From positions 15,576,501 through 15,640,500 of the forward strand of contig CP136891.1 of NCBI GenBank assembly GCA_034359265.1: DNA of 64,000 nt. Direction: 5' to 3'. Shown here in pieces: positions 12,041-23,885 of this stretch; position 1 is the first letter of the stretch; the number at the start of each line of letters is the position of its first letter. Below the pieces are notes generated by a model. It was not told the DNA's origin. It did not search any database and worked only from the letters and a program-made list of their open reading frames with translations. Made by a program: the position numbers and the translations under genes. Source of the DNA: Canna indica (Eukaryota > Streptophyta > Magnoliopsida > Zingiberales > Cannaceae).

Positions 12041-12393
12041 ATTGAAACGTACCAATGCGCCTATTGAAAGCCCTAGCAGTTTTATTTTTAACGGATAAGT
12101 CAACATTATAACACATGAGAATATATTAATTCTATTATTAATTATTGGATATATTAATGAGAATATATTAATTATTGGATAGGAAACGTACCAATGCGCA
12201 TATTGAAAGCCCTAGCAATTCTATTTTTAATAGATAAGTCAACATTCTTAGAGAAATAGATCTCAGATTTGCTAAGATTCATGATTTGATTTGTAGCTTT
12301 ATCATATTTTTTAAAAAAAATCTTAATATTCTTGATTGATTTATCATTTGCTCTAAAGAAAAGTAATATATCATCGACATACATCAAATACAA
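12041..12393 (-). pseudogene. LINE reverse-transcriptase relic with internal duplication
   Basis: The minus-strand frame 12393-12172 reads MYLMYVDDILLFFRANDKSI, then a Lys/Phe-rich stretch and KSEIYFSKN, ending RAFNMRIGTFPIQ. This is the palm motif (here YVDD) and following region of plant LINE reverse transcriptases. About 73 bp of its 3' part (12182-12251) is repeated at 12041-12113, where the rest of the RT is missing. It lies in the opposite orientation to the ORF1 relic at 10910-11520, so the two probably come from different insertions. Confidence 0.75.
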
Positions 12394-12520
12394 AATATTA
12401 AAAGTATTTTAATTTTCAGGAGTGTGCATGAGTATCAGATAGATTCGGAACCTATCGGATCAGATAAGTTTTGAGTAGAGCCCAATTAAATTCGGGTAGG
12501 GTCTGGGACAAATTAAGGAA

Positions 12521-13085
12521 CCTGCAGAACTTCAGGCTCCATATGTGGATTCTGGGCGTGAGGGGGGTGTGTTAAAGTCTCACATTGCTTGAGTTGTGGT
12601 CTAGATGGCCTTTAAATAGATTGGGCAATTCTCCCCCTTTGAGCTAGCTTTTGGGGTGGAGTTAGGTTCAAGGCTAATTTTCTAATATGGTATCAGAGTC
12701 AGACCAATTGTTGATTGTGGGCCACCTGCAGAACTTCACGCTCCAGATGTGAATTCTGGGCGTGAGGGGGGTGTTAAAGTTTCACATTGCTTGAGGTTGT
12801 GGTCTAGATGATCTTTAAATAGATTGGACAATCCTCTCCCTTTGAGCAAGCTTTTGGGATGAAGTTAGGTCTAAGACTAATTTTTTAACATAGTATCAGA
12901 GTCAGACCAATTGTTGATTGTGGGCCACCTACAAAATTTCACGCTCCAGATGTGGATTCTGAGCGTGAGGGGTGTGCGTTAAAGTTCCACGTTGCTTAAA
13001 GTTGTGATCTAGATGATCTTTAAATAGATTGAATAATTTTCTCTCTCCCCCCCCCCCCCCCCTCCCCTCCCCCGAGTTCAAGGCT
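12521..13085 (+). mobile_element. Tandem TRIM-type LTR retrotransposon array
   Basis: Three LTR-like copies (12570-12687, 12772-12890, about 12973-13085) of about 118 bp start TGTTAAAG; the second ends TTAACA. LTR 1 and LTR 2 are followed directly by a primer-binding site (TGGTATCAGAGTC at 12688, TAGTATCAGAGTC at 12891) of the initiator-tRNA-Met type. An internal stretch of about 83 bp then ends in a purine tract (GTGAGGGGGG) before the next LTR. A partial internal copy precedes LTR 1 (12521-12569). LTR 3 is rearranged and carries a 16-base C run. The order is internal-LTR-PBS-internal-LTR-PBS-internal-LTR. No coding capacity, as expected for terminal-repeat retrotransposons in miniature. Confidence 0.82.
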
Positions 13086-14035
13086 TCGGATGCAAAAGCA
13101 TCCATTAACGCCACCGCAGGACCATTCTCCGACTACTCGTAGGACAAGCCCCACAAAGTGCAGGGTCAACTGCTGCTGCTCCCCTTCCCTGTAGCCCTTT
13201 GCACCCCTCGACGAAGGCCTTCAGTAATGGCGATGAGCTGACACAAGCGCTGGCCATGGGCGCGCCACTCCGCGGTCGGTCGGTGGCCGCATTCAGTGCG
13301 CCGGTCTCGCCGGAACCCAGCAGCAGCACATGCGCTCGGCTCCCGGCCCACCGGTTCGCGTCGAACACCTGGCGGAGTTCAAATCCGCCAACTGTTTGTC
13401 GAAAGTCCTAGCTGCGTTTTAGGTTGACCATTCACTGTTGGCACCTCGGTGCTTCGCGTCGAATACTTGGTGGGAATCAAGTCGACCAACTGTTCGTTAA
13501 AAATCCTAGCTATTACTCCACTGGTGTTGATTGATCCCATCGATTGCGAGACCACGTGACAGACATGCACCTCGGCGCGCTGCTTCTCGTCGAACACTTG
13601 GTGGAGGGGCAAGCGGAGCAGCAGTTGTTCGACGAAATGCCTGGCCGTGCGGCGGGAGGCTGGGAGCTCTGCTAGCGCTGATGTGAACAGTATTGTTCTG
13701 CTGTTGGTGCGTGAGCATTGCCATTGATTGTGAGGAGGGAGATGGAGCTGCGAGCAGCCGGCCACCATTACGCGGACATGGAGAAGAGGGGCTTCCCCAC
13801 ACAATGTTGGAGGAGGCAGCGGCATTTAAGAGAAGAGACAGCATAACTACAAGGATGGGGACGGGTATGACGGTGGGGCGGGGGATTTTGGAGGTCGTAG
13901 AGGTGGGCGTGATCTGAGTCCACGCTGTCGGCGGGTGGTCGGAGGCGATGTCGCTCGATTGCGACCGCCCCCGCCCCGCCTCTCTCGCCCTCGTCTCGCC
14001 GCCATTATTGTGCCGGAATATTCTTAATTCTAGAG
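13086..14035. other. GC-rich island, unassigned, with three-fold internal repeat
   Basis: About 950 bp that is strikingly GC-rich next to its surroundings. A unit starting TTCGCGTCGAACACCTGG at 13355 recurs, diverged, at 13453 and 13584. The third copy encodes on the plus strand a peptide ending QLFDEMPGR, similar to a PPR-protein motif, but no continuous PPR frame exists. Minus-strand ORFs (184 and 148 aa) are Pro/Ser/Arg-rich by composition and overlap each other. It may be gene sequence captured by a transposon, or a degenerate TE. I do not recognise it. Confidence 0.35.
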
Positions 14036-16242
14036 AAAAATTTATTAAAATCATAAACACTTGTCGAAATCATAATTCTAAATTATTATTAAAATTATCA
14101 TTTCTTGGGTAAATTCTCGAAATATTTCTTAAATATTTGAGGATCATTATTTGCCCATTCATTGAATATAATTCAATGACCTAAAATTTAAAGTTCAAAC
14201 GCCCAAAAATAGTTAGGGTTGATCGTTTTTACAAGTTAACCTAGCTTTATAAAAAAAGGTTAATTATATGTTTCTTGAATTTTGAGAATTTTCTCAATTA
14301 TATTTCAAAAATTTTATTTGTACCAACAGAGTACTTCAACATTTATTTTGTTTCAATTATATTTCATCGTCAGATAGACATGACATTTGTCGTTTAAGTG
14401 TTGATGTAGCACGGTTGGCATGGATTAATAGTTCAATCAACACATTAAAATATAATAAAAAATAAAAGTTATCATGTCAATTAAAGGTGAGCATGGATCG
14501 ATTAATCGTTCCATTAACTAATATTTTAATCGGTCCTTTTACATCATTTTTTTTTCAAAATCATTAAACATAAATCAGTCCATTAAATATTTTAATCGGT
14601 CCATTCACATTAATTTTTTAAAATCATTAATCATAAACTAGTCCATTAAATTACTTCAATTTCGATTTTTGCAATTTGGTTAATCAATAATTTTTAGTTA
14701 ATCAATAAAAATTTTTAACATATAAAAATAATAAAATTACACAGATTACAAAGTCCATTTCAATTATTCAAAGTACCTCAAAATAAAAATAAAAATCAAA
14801 TATAATACTCATAAAAAAATAAAAAAATCAAAAGAATGATAACATCCTCATAAATAATTGCAAGAATGAGATATGTTCAACATGAAATTACCAATAATGT
14901 ATCGCACATCAATAAATCTTTATTTAATAAATATATATATATATATTATAATATTTAAGAGAGTTGTGTATCATTATTCATTCATATTTAAATAAAAATA
15001 TAATAAATCAAATTTTGAAGAATAAAATATAATTTAAATATATTTCAACGTACTAATTTATATAAGTTTCAGAGAGATGAATGTGAAAAAAAATTGAGGG
15101 AGTATAAATATATATGTATAAATCGGTTAACTGTCGACTAACGGTAAATCAGGATTCAAAAATTGAAATCAAAATCGAAAATCGAAAATGTAAAAAATAA
15201 AAATTAGAATCGAAAATGTTGGACCAGTTAATATAAAAATTTGATTCGATCGATTTCAGATCTGTTTTTCGATTAATCGAATTTTCAATTATTATTTTTC
15301 TAACTCCTAACATAAGTATACTTAGAATCAATAAAAAAATAAAGATAGTTACATAATATATTCTAAATCTTGAAAGTTTTCTCAATTATATTTCAATTTT
15401 TTTATCTATATCAAAATATACTCCAATTTCTTTTCTTTAATGATCTTATAATCATTAATTAAGCCGACTGGGTTTAATTATAAACAATTAGCCCAAAGAT
15501 TCGATTTAATCGATTAGGTTTGGTTCAAATAAATTGAGCTAAAATATTGTGGATCGAATTAATAATAAAGGTTCTATTGTTGTCGTATCTTTTGGAAGTT
15601 TAACAATAATTAATTAACTTGTGAGGAATATATATATATATATAAATGAAAGCCAAACAAATTAAGAGTCAAAGAAAGAGTATATATGACTTTGATTTGA
15701 ATATATTGGCTAATAATTTTGGTTCATTGGTTGAACCAAACCAAACCGTGTAGGTTCCACTTCACATTGGAGTCGGTTTGGAGTATTAGAAGAGATGGTC
15801 AAATTAAGTCCAACAATTAATTAATTAGCATGCAAGAGAGGTTTGCAAGTGTTACTTTTAATTGTAAAGTGTGAGTATATTGTAGATTTAAAATTTAAAT
15901 CCTAATATACTGTGATTTTTTATCTTCGTTTAAAAAAAGTGTTTACTTTTAATTTATTAGGTTTAATATTGCACTTCTTGAGCAAACCTTACATCATAAT
16001 CAATTAACTTAAGTGAGATTTATTCTATACCAGTGAGAGTTCAGAATCATGTCTATCTCTGGGATAGCATAGAATTAATCCTAAAGTGGATATATTTTTT
16101 GGATAATTGATGATGCTAATTAATTAACCAACAATATATTTTCTCTTTTCCTGTGATCCTAAAATTTTAATTAAAGTTTACCAAATCAATTTTGAAAATT
16201 GATAATTCAATTAGAGGATACTCAATAATATTTTGTGAACTC
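14036..16242. other. AT-rich intergenic repeats
   Basis: No gene. 14480-14720 and 15120-15290 are rich in ATTAATCG and ATCGAAAA-type words like those inside the AGGGG-ended elements. TA-rich runs occur at about 14932 and 15630. Confidence 0.5.
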
Positions 16243-16844
16243 TTAGTGTTGGTTTGCTTCGTAGGATTAAAAGAAATAGAATAAGATATAGATTTGAATC
16301 CATTATTTGTTTAGTGCATTGATTAGAATAATATAAAATTAATATGATATTCGATGTATATCGAATTTAAAAGATTCATATCCAATCCAATCCTATCATA
16401 TCCAATGAAGCAAACATACTATTAGTGCATGGTTGCTTCATAGGATAGAGATGGATAGGATTAGGGATAAATTTATATTCTTTATTTATTTTGGTGCATG
16501 AATTAAAAGAATATAAATTTGATATTATATATGGTGTATATCAGATTAAAAAAATCTTATCTAATACTCCCTCATTTGATATCATATCATATTCAATCCT
16601 ATCCACTTAAGCAAAACGAACCATTAGTGTTCATTTGTTTCATAGGATTAAAGGAGATATAATAAGATATGGATATGAATCCATTGTTTGTTTAGTGTAT
16701 TGATTAGAAAGAAATAAGATTAAAATAATATAAAATTAATATGATATTCAATGTACATCGAATTTAAAAGATTCATATTCAATCCTCTCACATTTACTAT
16801 CTAATCATATCATATCATATCTAATAAAGCAAATATATCATTAG
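16243..16844 (+). mobile_element. Three head-to-tail MITE copies
   Basis: Copies at about 16243-16428, 16422-16630 and 16624-16844. Each begins with a variant of TTAGTG...TTTGCTTCATAGGAT, has an asymmetric GTTTAGTGCATTGATTAG block (altered in the middle copy), and ends with a variant of CAATGAAGCAAACAT. The ends are inverted repeats of each other, there is no coding capacity, and each copy is about 190-220 bp. Neighbouring copies share the ATTAGTG junction, suggesting stepwise insertion into the same end. Further copies lie at 20870 and 25745 in the opposite orientation. Confidence 0.7.
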
Positions 16845-19167
16845 TTTGAAACTAAATTGCGATATTACAATCATATCATGTATAAGATGATTCTTGTATA
16901 ATTTTTTTTTATCGATGTGATTCTTAAGGTGTATTATGTGTTAATTAGTATTATGATAATATATTTTGGATTTTGATGGTTCTAAGTAATTAGAAAATTG
17001 ATTTTATTATTATTAATTGGGTAAATAGTAAAAACCTCATTTGAATTATGACTCATTTACAATTACCCTATATGAATTTTAAAATTAAATAAAAAATAGA
17101 TCAAACTTTATAAAACTAACAAAAACACTTTATTTGTTAACTCAATATTATTTATTTAATAGAATATTTTTTAAATGACTGAGGAGATTTTTATTATTTA
17201 CCCTTATTAATTTATGAGAAACTTTAAGATTTGATTATCCATGGGGGATATAGACATATCTTCTTGACAATGACATTTAATTATTAGGAAATTAGCTACT
17301 CAATCAATCAATTATCTAATTGATTTCTTTTCACGCATGCTCAAATTCTTAGTCTACTCTTCGTCTAAAAGATTTTAGTAATCATCCCTAAGTATTGTGG
17401 TTGTATTTTCTCATCCCCCCCCCCCCCCCCTCCCCCCCCTTTTATGCTTAACCTATAAGTTACCAAGAACTTAATCAAAGTGGTCAACCATAATGGTGAT
17501 ATCCAAACACTTTTGAGGATCACAAACAAAAGATTCACAAAAAGGGGAATCATCAAATCCTCCTTTGACTAAGTTCCCCGTGATCTTATCACCAATCAAT
17601 TTTAAACAAGATCAAATCTTTGATGTGCTATCAAATGATATATTAGAAAAATGTAAGGAGCTATACAAGTTCAAGCCCTAGATTTTTATGGGGTTCCAAG
17701 CTAATCATTGCTTTTAATTTTGGTTCTGAGTCTTGAATCTACTTTAGATGTGATCGATGTCAAAGATTTTTAAAAATAAGTCAATAAATTTAATTTTGAC
17801 AAATTTTTTATCAAAGTTAACTGATTTTATGGTTTTTATCGACGGATGTGATTGAATCGATAGAACGAAAACATCAATTCGATTAGATAACTAACATTTG
17901 ATTGATGTGGATTTTTAAGTGACCTACGCTTTAGTAGATCCTATTTTGCCTCCACACATTAGCGAAAGATTTGACCATGATAATTGTGATCTTATTATGA
18001 CCCAAATAAGTTGCATGAAAATTGACATTTAATTATGCATATTATAAGTGCAATGATGGTTAAATGATCTCCTCCAAGATTGGGTAATGAGTACAATGTA
18101 TTGAACCATGGTTAATGCCTAGAGACTAGGGTTAGTAGGCATAGGGATCAAAAAACCATATCATTGGCAACTTGTTCATTTAGAAGTCTCTTGGGGTAGC
18201 ATCTATATGTATAGGTGTAGAAGCTATATATGTGGATATAGAGAGCTTATAGCCTTAGAGTAGACTAAATGGATAAATCTTTTGATGTATTACATCCCAT
18301 CAAGTTGAGAGCAAGTTTAGCTGGAAGTGATTCAAAATCATATCTTTATTGCCAAACACATGCATGCATAGTGTGGCAAATTCCTTATCTACCTGGATGT
18401 TATGGTATTATGTTGTTTATTTATGTCATTAATCTTCTTTTGCCAAACATTATACATATTTTAAAATAAATTTTAATTTTCAGCATGTGTTGTCAACTCG
18501 AGGACTATTTTGACAGGTAGACTTGATTATTCGTGAGTTATCGATGTACTATTTATTTTAATTCGTGAGCTATATGTAGTTTTACTTCGAATGCGTGATA
18601 TGATTTCTCTTTATCACTATTCACTAGTTGGAGTAAGATTGAAGTCTTGTTAACAAGGGTGTCGGTGTTGATCAATTATTCACATCATAAGATCGAGCAA
18701 CTCGATGATGTTCAACGTGCATAATAAATATTTAATTTTTCATTAGAACAAGAATACAATATGCATTGTAGTTAAATATCACAATCTCCATCCAAAATAA
18801 ATCAATGATTGGTTGTACTTATCATTGAGAAAATTAATACAAAAAAGAAAAAAAGAAATGTCATGTCAATTAATGTATTTTGAGATGAAAAGTTAGAGTA
18901 AATCCATCTCTTAATTTGATGCAATATATACATACATGTCATCAATCAAATATTCCACTTGGTTGATTAAACCAAAGTCATAAATAATACCATCAATGAA
19001 AAAGAAAATTCATTAATTAGAATGTCATGGGCGAATGGGTTTTGAGTTTTTTATCGAGTTGACTCGAATAAGATATATTTTTTCCATCTAATTTTTATTT
19101 ATTTAAATATGTTTCTTAATTTTATTTTTTTGTTTAAATTGATTTAAATTGATGAGTTAACGAATGA
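16845..19167. other. Intergenic, no gene seen
   Basis: AT-rich sequence with a 16-base C run followed by T and 8 C at 17415-17439. Short ORFs such as 18269-18469 have no domain or coding signal that I recognise. Confidence 0.5.
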
Positions 19168-19461
19168 ATGAAGGACAAAATAAACTTGTGGTATGAGGCA
19201 TGGAGCAAACTATTGATTTGTTGCAAGGGGGACACTAAAAAACATCCCCATGGCATGTGTTTCCTCCTTCCCATCATCCCTTGCATATTTTCACCAATTA
19301 TTATTCTTCTTCCTCTCCTACTTCTCTCTCATATCATTATTATTCTAGCTTTGCTTAGCTATGTGTGCTACCATTTATCCCTCCCAAGATCTTGTCCCTT
19401 ATTATTCATGCCCTCCTCTACTTGCTTTCAAGAGAAAGTGATGCATGCATGTGAGTTTTAG
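19168..19461 (+). CDS. Possible small membrane protein (hypothetical, 97 aa)
   Basis: A single ORF in an AT-rich setting. It has a basic, Cys-containing N-terminal segment (LLICCKGDTKKHPHGMCF) and then a hydrophobic stretch of about 35 residues (about 34-70, Pro-Ile-Ile and Leu-rich) that could form one or two membrane spans. The C-terminal tail is Cys/Ser-rich. Codons in the first 70 residues often end in C or T and look more gene-like than the surroundings. I do not recognise the family. The tail could be intron read-through, so the true 3' boundary is uncertain. There is no neighbouring gene to link it to. Confidence 0.3.
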   Translation: MKDKINLWYEAWSKLLICCKGDTKKHPHGMCFLLPIIPCIFSPIIILLPLLLLSHIIIILALLSYVCYHLSLPRSCPLLFMPSSTCFQEKVMHACEF

Positions 19462-20869
19462 TACAATATCTTTTCTCATTTTTCTTTTCTAGTCTTGTCC
19501 TAGTGTTTTTAAATGGAAATTTTTCACTTTCATGCCTCTACCTCTCTTTTTTTTAAAAAAATAATTAATTTCATCCCTATCTATATTTTAAAAATATTAA
19601 TTTATTTTTTTTTGTAATTTTATATATGATTGAAGGTATTATATTATTTGTATTTTGTTGGGCGGATAAAGTATATTAAAATCGAACCTACTTGATTGAA
19701 ATATAAATCTTATCGAGTTTGATCATTTTCATATTGGTCAATTAGTTCTTTTTATCAAGGTTAATTGACTTTTTAAATTAATTACGACGGAATCCTAATA
19801 GTTTTATTATAAACTTATACTAGTTAGTACAATTGGAAATTAATAGAATTTCAAATTTAATCGAGAGAAAAATTCTGCATCGTGAATTAAATATTTGTTT
19901 ACGTTACTCGAAGTATTCATCCTAATTGTATTAGGATAAATTTTAATAAAAATGTGTTTCATCACCATTTTATTTTGTCTTAATTGCACGTTCATCCTCT
20001 TCAAAAATTCAAAATTTCATGACAAATTTTCTACTTGGATATATGGAACCGACATTTTTATCACAATAATATCACGTTTAATTAAATCATAATCATCAAA
20101 ATTGGTACCGATTTAACTCTAACTTATATAACTTTTAACTTAAAAAAATAAACCGCGATGGATCAAAATGTTATAAGATTATGCTTAAATTGATATTAGC
20201 ATTTCACGAAAAAAGATGCAAATGAAAAGTACAAGGGACGAATATGTAATTTCAAAAAGGGTAAAAAAAAAGGATAACCGTGCGCATAAGACAAAATAAA
20301 AGCCTAAGAAGGGCGAAAACGTAATTTGACATCCTTAGCTTTTGGGAACAAGATCCACCGGCCGCGTAGGTTTGTTATCTTCGTACTCCAACTTTTTCAT
20401 CGCCAAAATTCCAAAAACAGCCCTATCCGCCCGCTTAATTACCACACAAATCCCACCTTTTTGTCTCTTTTTGATATTTTGTCCGAGTTTTGGTACTCGA
20501 GAAGAATAAATAAATTTAAAAAAGGAATTAAAGAAAAAGGCAGGGTTTGATTTGAATAATAATAATATAATTCAAACGCGTTTTGACATCTTTTTCTTAA
20601 TTAATTCCCCCAAAATGAGATCGAGATTTGTGCCAAATTAAATGCAGCAAATTAAAGTTAGTGGTACTATGACAGTCTAATAATTTAAGATCATTTGATT
20701 TAAATTAATTTAATAATGATGAGTCATCAACATCCTCAATTAATTCAACAACAACAAATTTTTAATCTAGTACCGGATAGAGTCGCCTATATGAATTTTT
20801 CGTCTCTAAATCTCTAAGGCTGAATTTGCCTCGATATCTATTAATCGTAGATTCTTGAATACTATTATG
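19462..20869. other. Intergenic, no gene seen
   Basis: AT-rich; 20326-20550 is an open frame with no recognisable domain. Confidence 0.45.
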
Positions 20870-21075
20870 GTATGTTTCCTTTGTTGGATAGAAAATATTT
20901 GAATTGGATAATATATAAGAGATGATTGAATATGAATTTTTAAAATTTGGTGTACATCGAATATAAATATTCTTATATTCACATTTTATTTTAATCCATG
21001 TACTAAACAAACAATTAATATTAATTCATCCTCTATCCTCTTCTCCCTTATCCTATGAAGCAAACATGTCCTTAT
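20870..21075 (-). mobile_element. MITE copy (same family as 16243-16844)
   Basis: Starts TATGTTTCCTTTG and ends CCTATGAAGCAAACATG, with an internal CATGTACTAAACAAACAA block that is the reverse complement of the GTTTAGTGCA block in the 16.2-kb copies. It is therefore inserted in the opposite orientation. Confidence 0.65.
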
Positions 21076-23860
21076 TTCTCTCCACATGATTCCAGGCCTA
21101 TTTCTATCATTCTTCTTACCATCTACTACTATACTATCACATTTTTAAACCAGAACACATAGAACTCTCCGTAGCACATGTTCAAACTATTTTAAATATT
21201 ATTATCTTAATTTGCCTCCAATATATATTACATGTATATTTTATCGGATGTATTCATTTCTAAGCTTGTCCAATCATGTACGACCACTCATCCACCTTAA
21301 CATCCGCATTCCTGTCATATTCAACCTTTGTATATGTCGAATTTTAGTTGTCCAACACATAGCATGGTTGATCTAACTACTATTCTATAAAAAAAAATTT
21401 CACTTTGTTAGGTATCTTCTTGTCACATAGCACGCTTGCATCACTCATCCATTTCAACCATTTTGATTTGATTCTATAGGTTAGATATTCATTTATTATC
21501 CTCTAGCAATTCAATTCATTTAATTAACCTTTGTCTTAATTAATCTTACATTTTCCATTAATTATTATTGTAGAATTAGAATGGTAGCTTGCTAGGATAT
21601 GCCAACGTAGAGATTATTTGGCTTCGCAATGTAATATTATGAGCTTTGATTTTTGTTATTGAGAGATAAACGAAGTTGTCCATTGAACTTTGTAAGAAGA
21701 CGGGACGTGACAGAGATGTTTTCATTTGGTACTCTATTCGTCCTCCTAAATTGAAGGCTATTTTGTATGACGATTTTTTTGAGCCGGGCCGCAGCCGACT
21801 AATAAGATGAGTATTTTGTTTTTTTGGAAAAAAAAAACTGCCACGGTTAGTTTTTTATACCTTTAATTATTAATTAAATTAATTAATTAAGCAAACTCAA
21901 TCTAGGAAGCAAATTAAATCTACGAGTAGCTTCACGCATTCCGATATCATTAATTGGGAAAACAAGAATTAGTGGCTACATAACTAACCATAAAACGTAG
22001 GGTTCCAAGCTATTATTATAAATAATTGTTAACTATACGCACACATGTTAAACATTTTGTTCTAGGGATTGAATTTTAATAATATTATTATGAAGGGCTT
22101 TTCTAATAATATGCACATGATACCCTATTTTATTAAATAACCATCTTACTAAAAATAAAAATAAAAGTAAAAAACTAGTGTGATTTAATCGTAATTAGTT
22201 ATTTTTATCATTTTTTGCTTAATTTATATAAAAAAAATCCAACACTTTATCCGAAAATTAATCTAGCATAATTTAGTAAAATTTAACTTTAAAATGCATA
22301 TTATATTGGATTAATTGAGGTAATTATTTAGTCCTATGATATTTATCCAACAATTATAAATAATCGTTTGTGAGGTAATTTTGTCCTTTCAAATGATATA
22401 TTCATATGGGAAGGGAGAAGAAGAAGAGAGGGACAAACAAACCTAGAGAGTGATGGGACAACCTAAGAATGATAGGGGCATGGTGACATAGACGGGTGGG
22501 GCCCGACGTTTGAGTGACCATAAAAGTGTAAAGATAAATGATTGACTTTGACGTGGCCCGAAGCGATTTGACGTGATCGGGGACGGCCACCTCGTGGATC
22601 GCAAGCCGTTTCGATCTGATCGCGCCCACACATCTATGTCGTCGAACGTCTCGAGTGGGAAATGGGCTTCGATTTTTGGTGTAGCAAGATACAAGTTAAT
22701 ATTCCAAGAATGACAAAAGAAGTTACATAGAAGTGTTGCGTAGTAAAAAGTGCCCGCATACTTCTTGCAAATTATACATCGGATTCAGAGAATTATTTAT
22801 TTGTTTATTTATATTTCTCTCATTGAGCTAGTAATCTTAAGATTATGTGTTAAATTTGGACGAGACCAGCTCTCTGGGCTCGATTGGACCAGTCCCAGAA
22901 GCAACCCAACTCATGAATAAACTATGACTATGTCCAATGGCTCCACCCAATCATACAAGGATATTAACATCCTGCATTTATCCGTAGAGATTCGACAGCA
23001 ATGACACTGCAATCTAAGGGTAGCAATCGACCTATTCCATGCGTATTCCCATTGAATTCTAGGAGACATCCTTGCCAAATACCTTGACATGCTATATAAA
23101 ATTAACACGACGCACAACATCTATACTCTCTATTTCAATTCCATACACACCGCCAGAAATTCTCTATCACTTGAGCGTTATAGTGTCTTTGTATGTCACT
23201 GTTGGGCTTGCGGCACCACCGATCTCAGACGAGAACAAAATTATATTCATTGTAATATATACAACAATAATACATTAATTAATTTAGAAAAAAATAATTA
23301 ACCTGAATCTATTTTTTCAAATTATTTTTTATTAGAAAAGATTAAAACAAGATATCAACAAGCACTAAATTAATTAATTGATTTATTTTCTTTTTGTCCT
23401 TCTCGTGGCATAGATGTGACGATGCCCTAATTAATCAATTTAGTTTAGTGGGGACATGTAGGTGGAAGCCACCACCTACATGCAATTAATCTGCCTAAAT
23501 TAGAATAGAAAGCATGTTTAATGTAAATATATTTGGAGTTGGTGGTATTCAAATTTCATGTCCAAGGTGTCATTCATAATATTATATGATGTAACCTTTC
23601 TTTGATAAGTAATTAATTTGTTGCATTAGAATTGATTAATCATCACTTTTTCCACAACCAAATATTCTAAAATACAAATATTTCAACTAGTTAGAGTCGA
23701 CCATGGATAATGATTTTATGTCAACTATAAAACTCCAATAGAAGAAGTATCAAATTATCAATAGCTAATCATATATCTACAATTTAATTTGGAAATGACT
23801 TTTGAAGGATTAGGAGATAATTAGTTAATTAATTATATATATAGATAAAGGTTAAGATGG
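21076..23860. other. Intergenic, no gene seen
   Basis: AT-rich. A more GC-rich stretch at 22440-22690 has overlapping minus-strand ORFs of 75-83 aa with no recognised domain. 21600-21830 ends near a T-run after text similar to a LINE 3' end, but this is too weak to call. Confidence 0.4.
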
Positions 23861-23885
23861 TTTAGGGTTTAGGGTTTAGGGTTTA
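23861..23885 (+). repeat. Interstitial telomere-type repeat (TTTAGGG)3
   Basis: Three consecutive TTTAGGG units followed by TTTA, the Arabidopsis-type plant telomere heptamer, in AT-rich intergenic DNA. Short tracts like this also occur as telo-box elements in plant promoters, but no gene start is nearby. Confidence 0.8.

Noticed and set aside
13506..14060. 184-aa minus-strand ORF
   Set aside because: Pro/Ser/Arg-rich by base composition, overlaps other ORFs, no domain, and sits in an apparently transposon-derived GC island.
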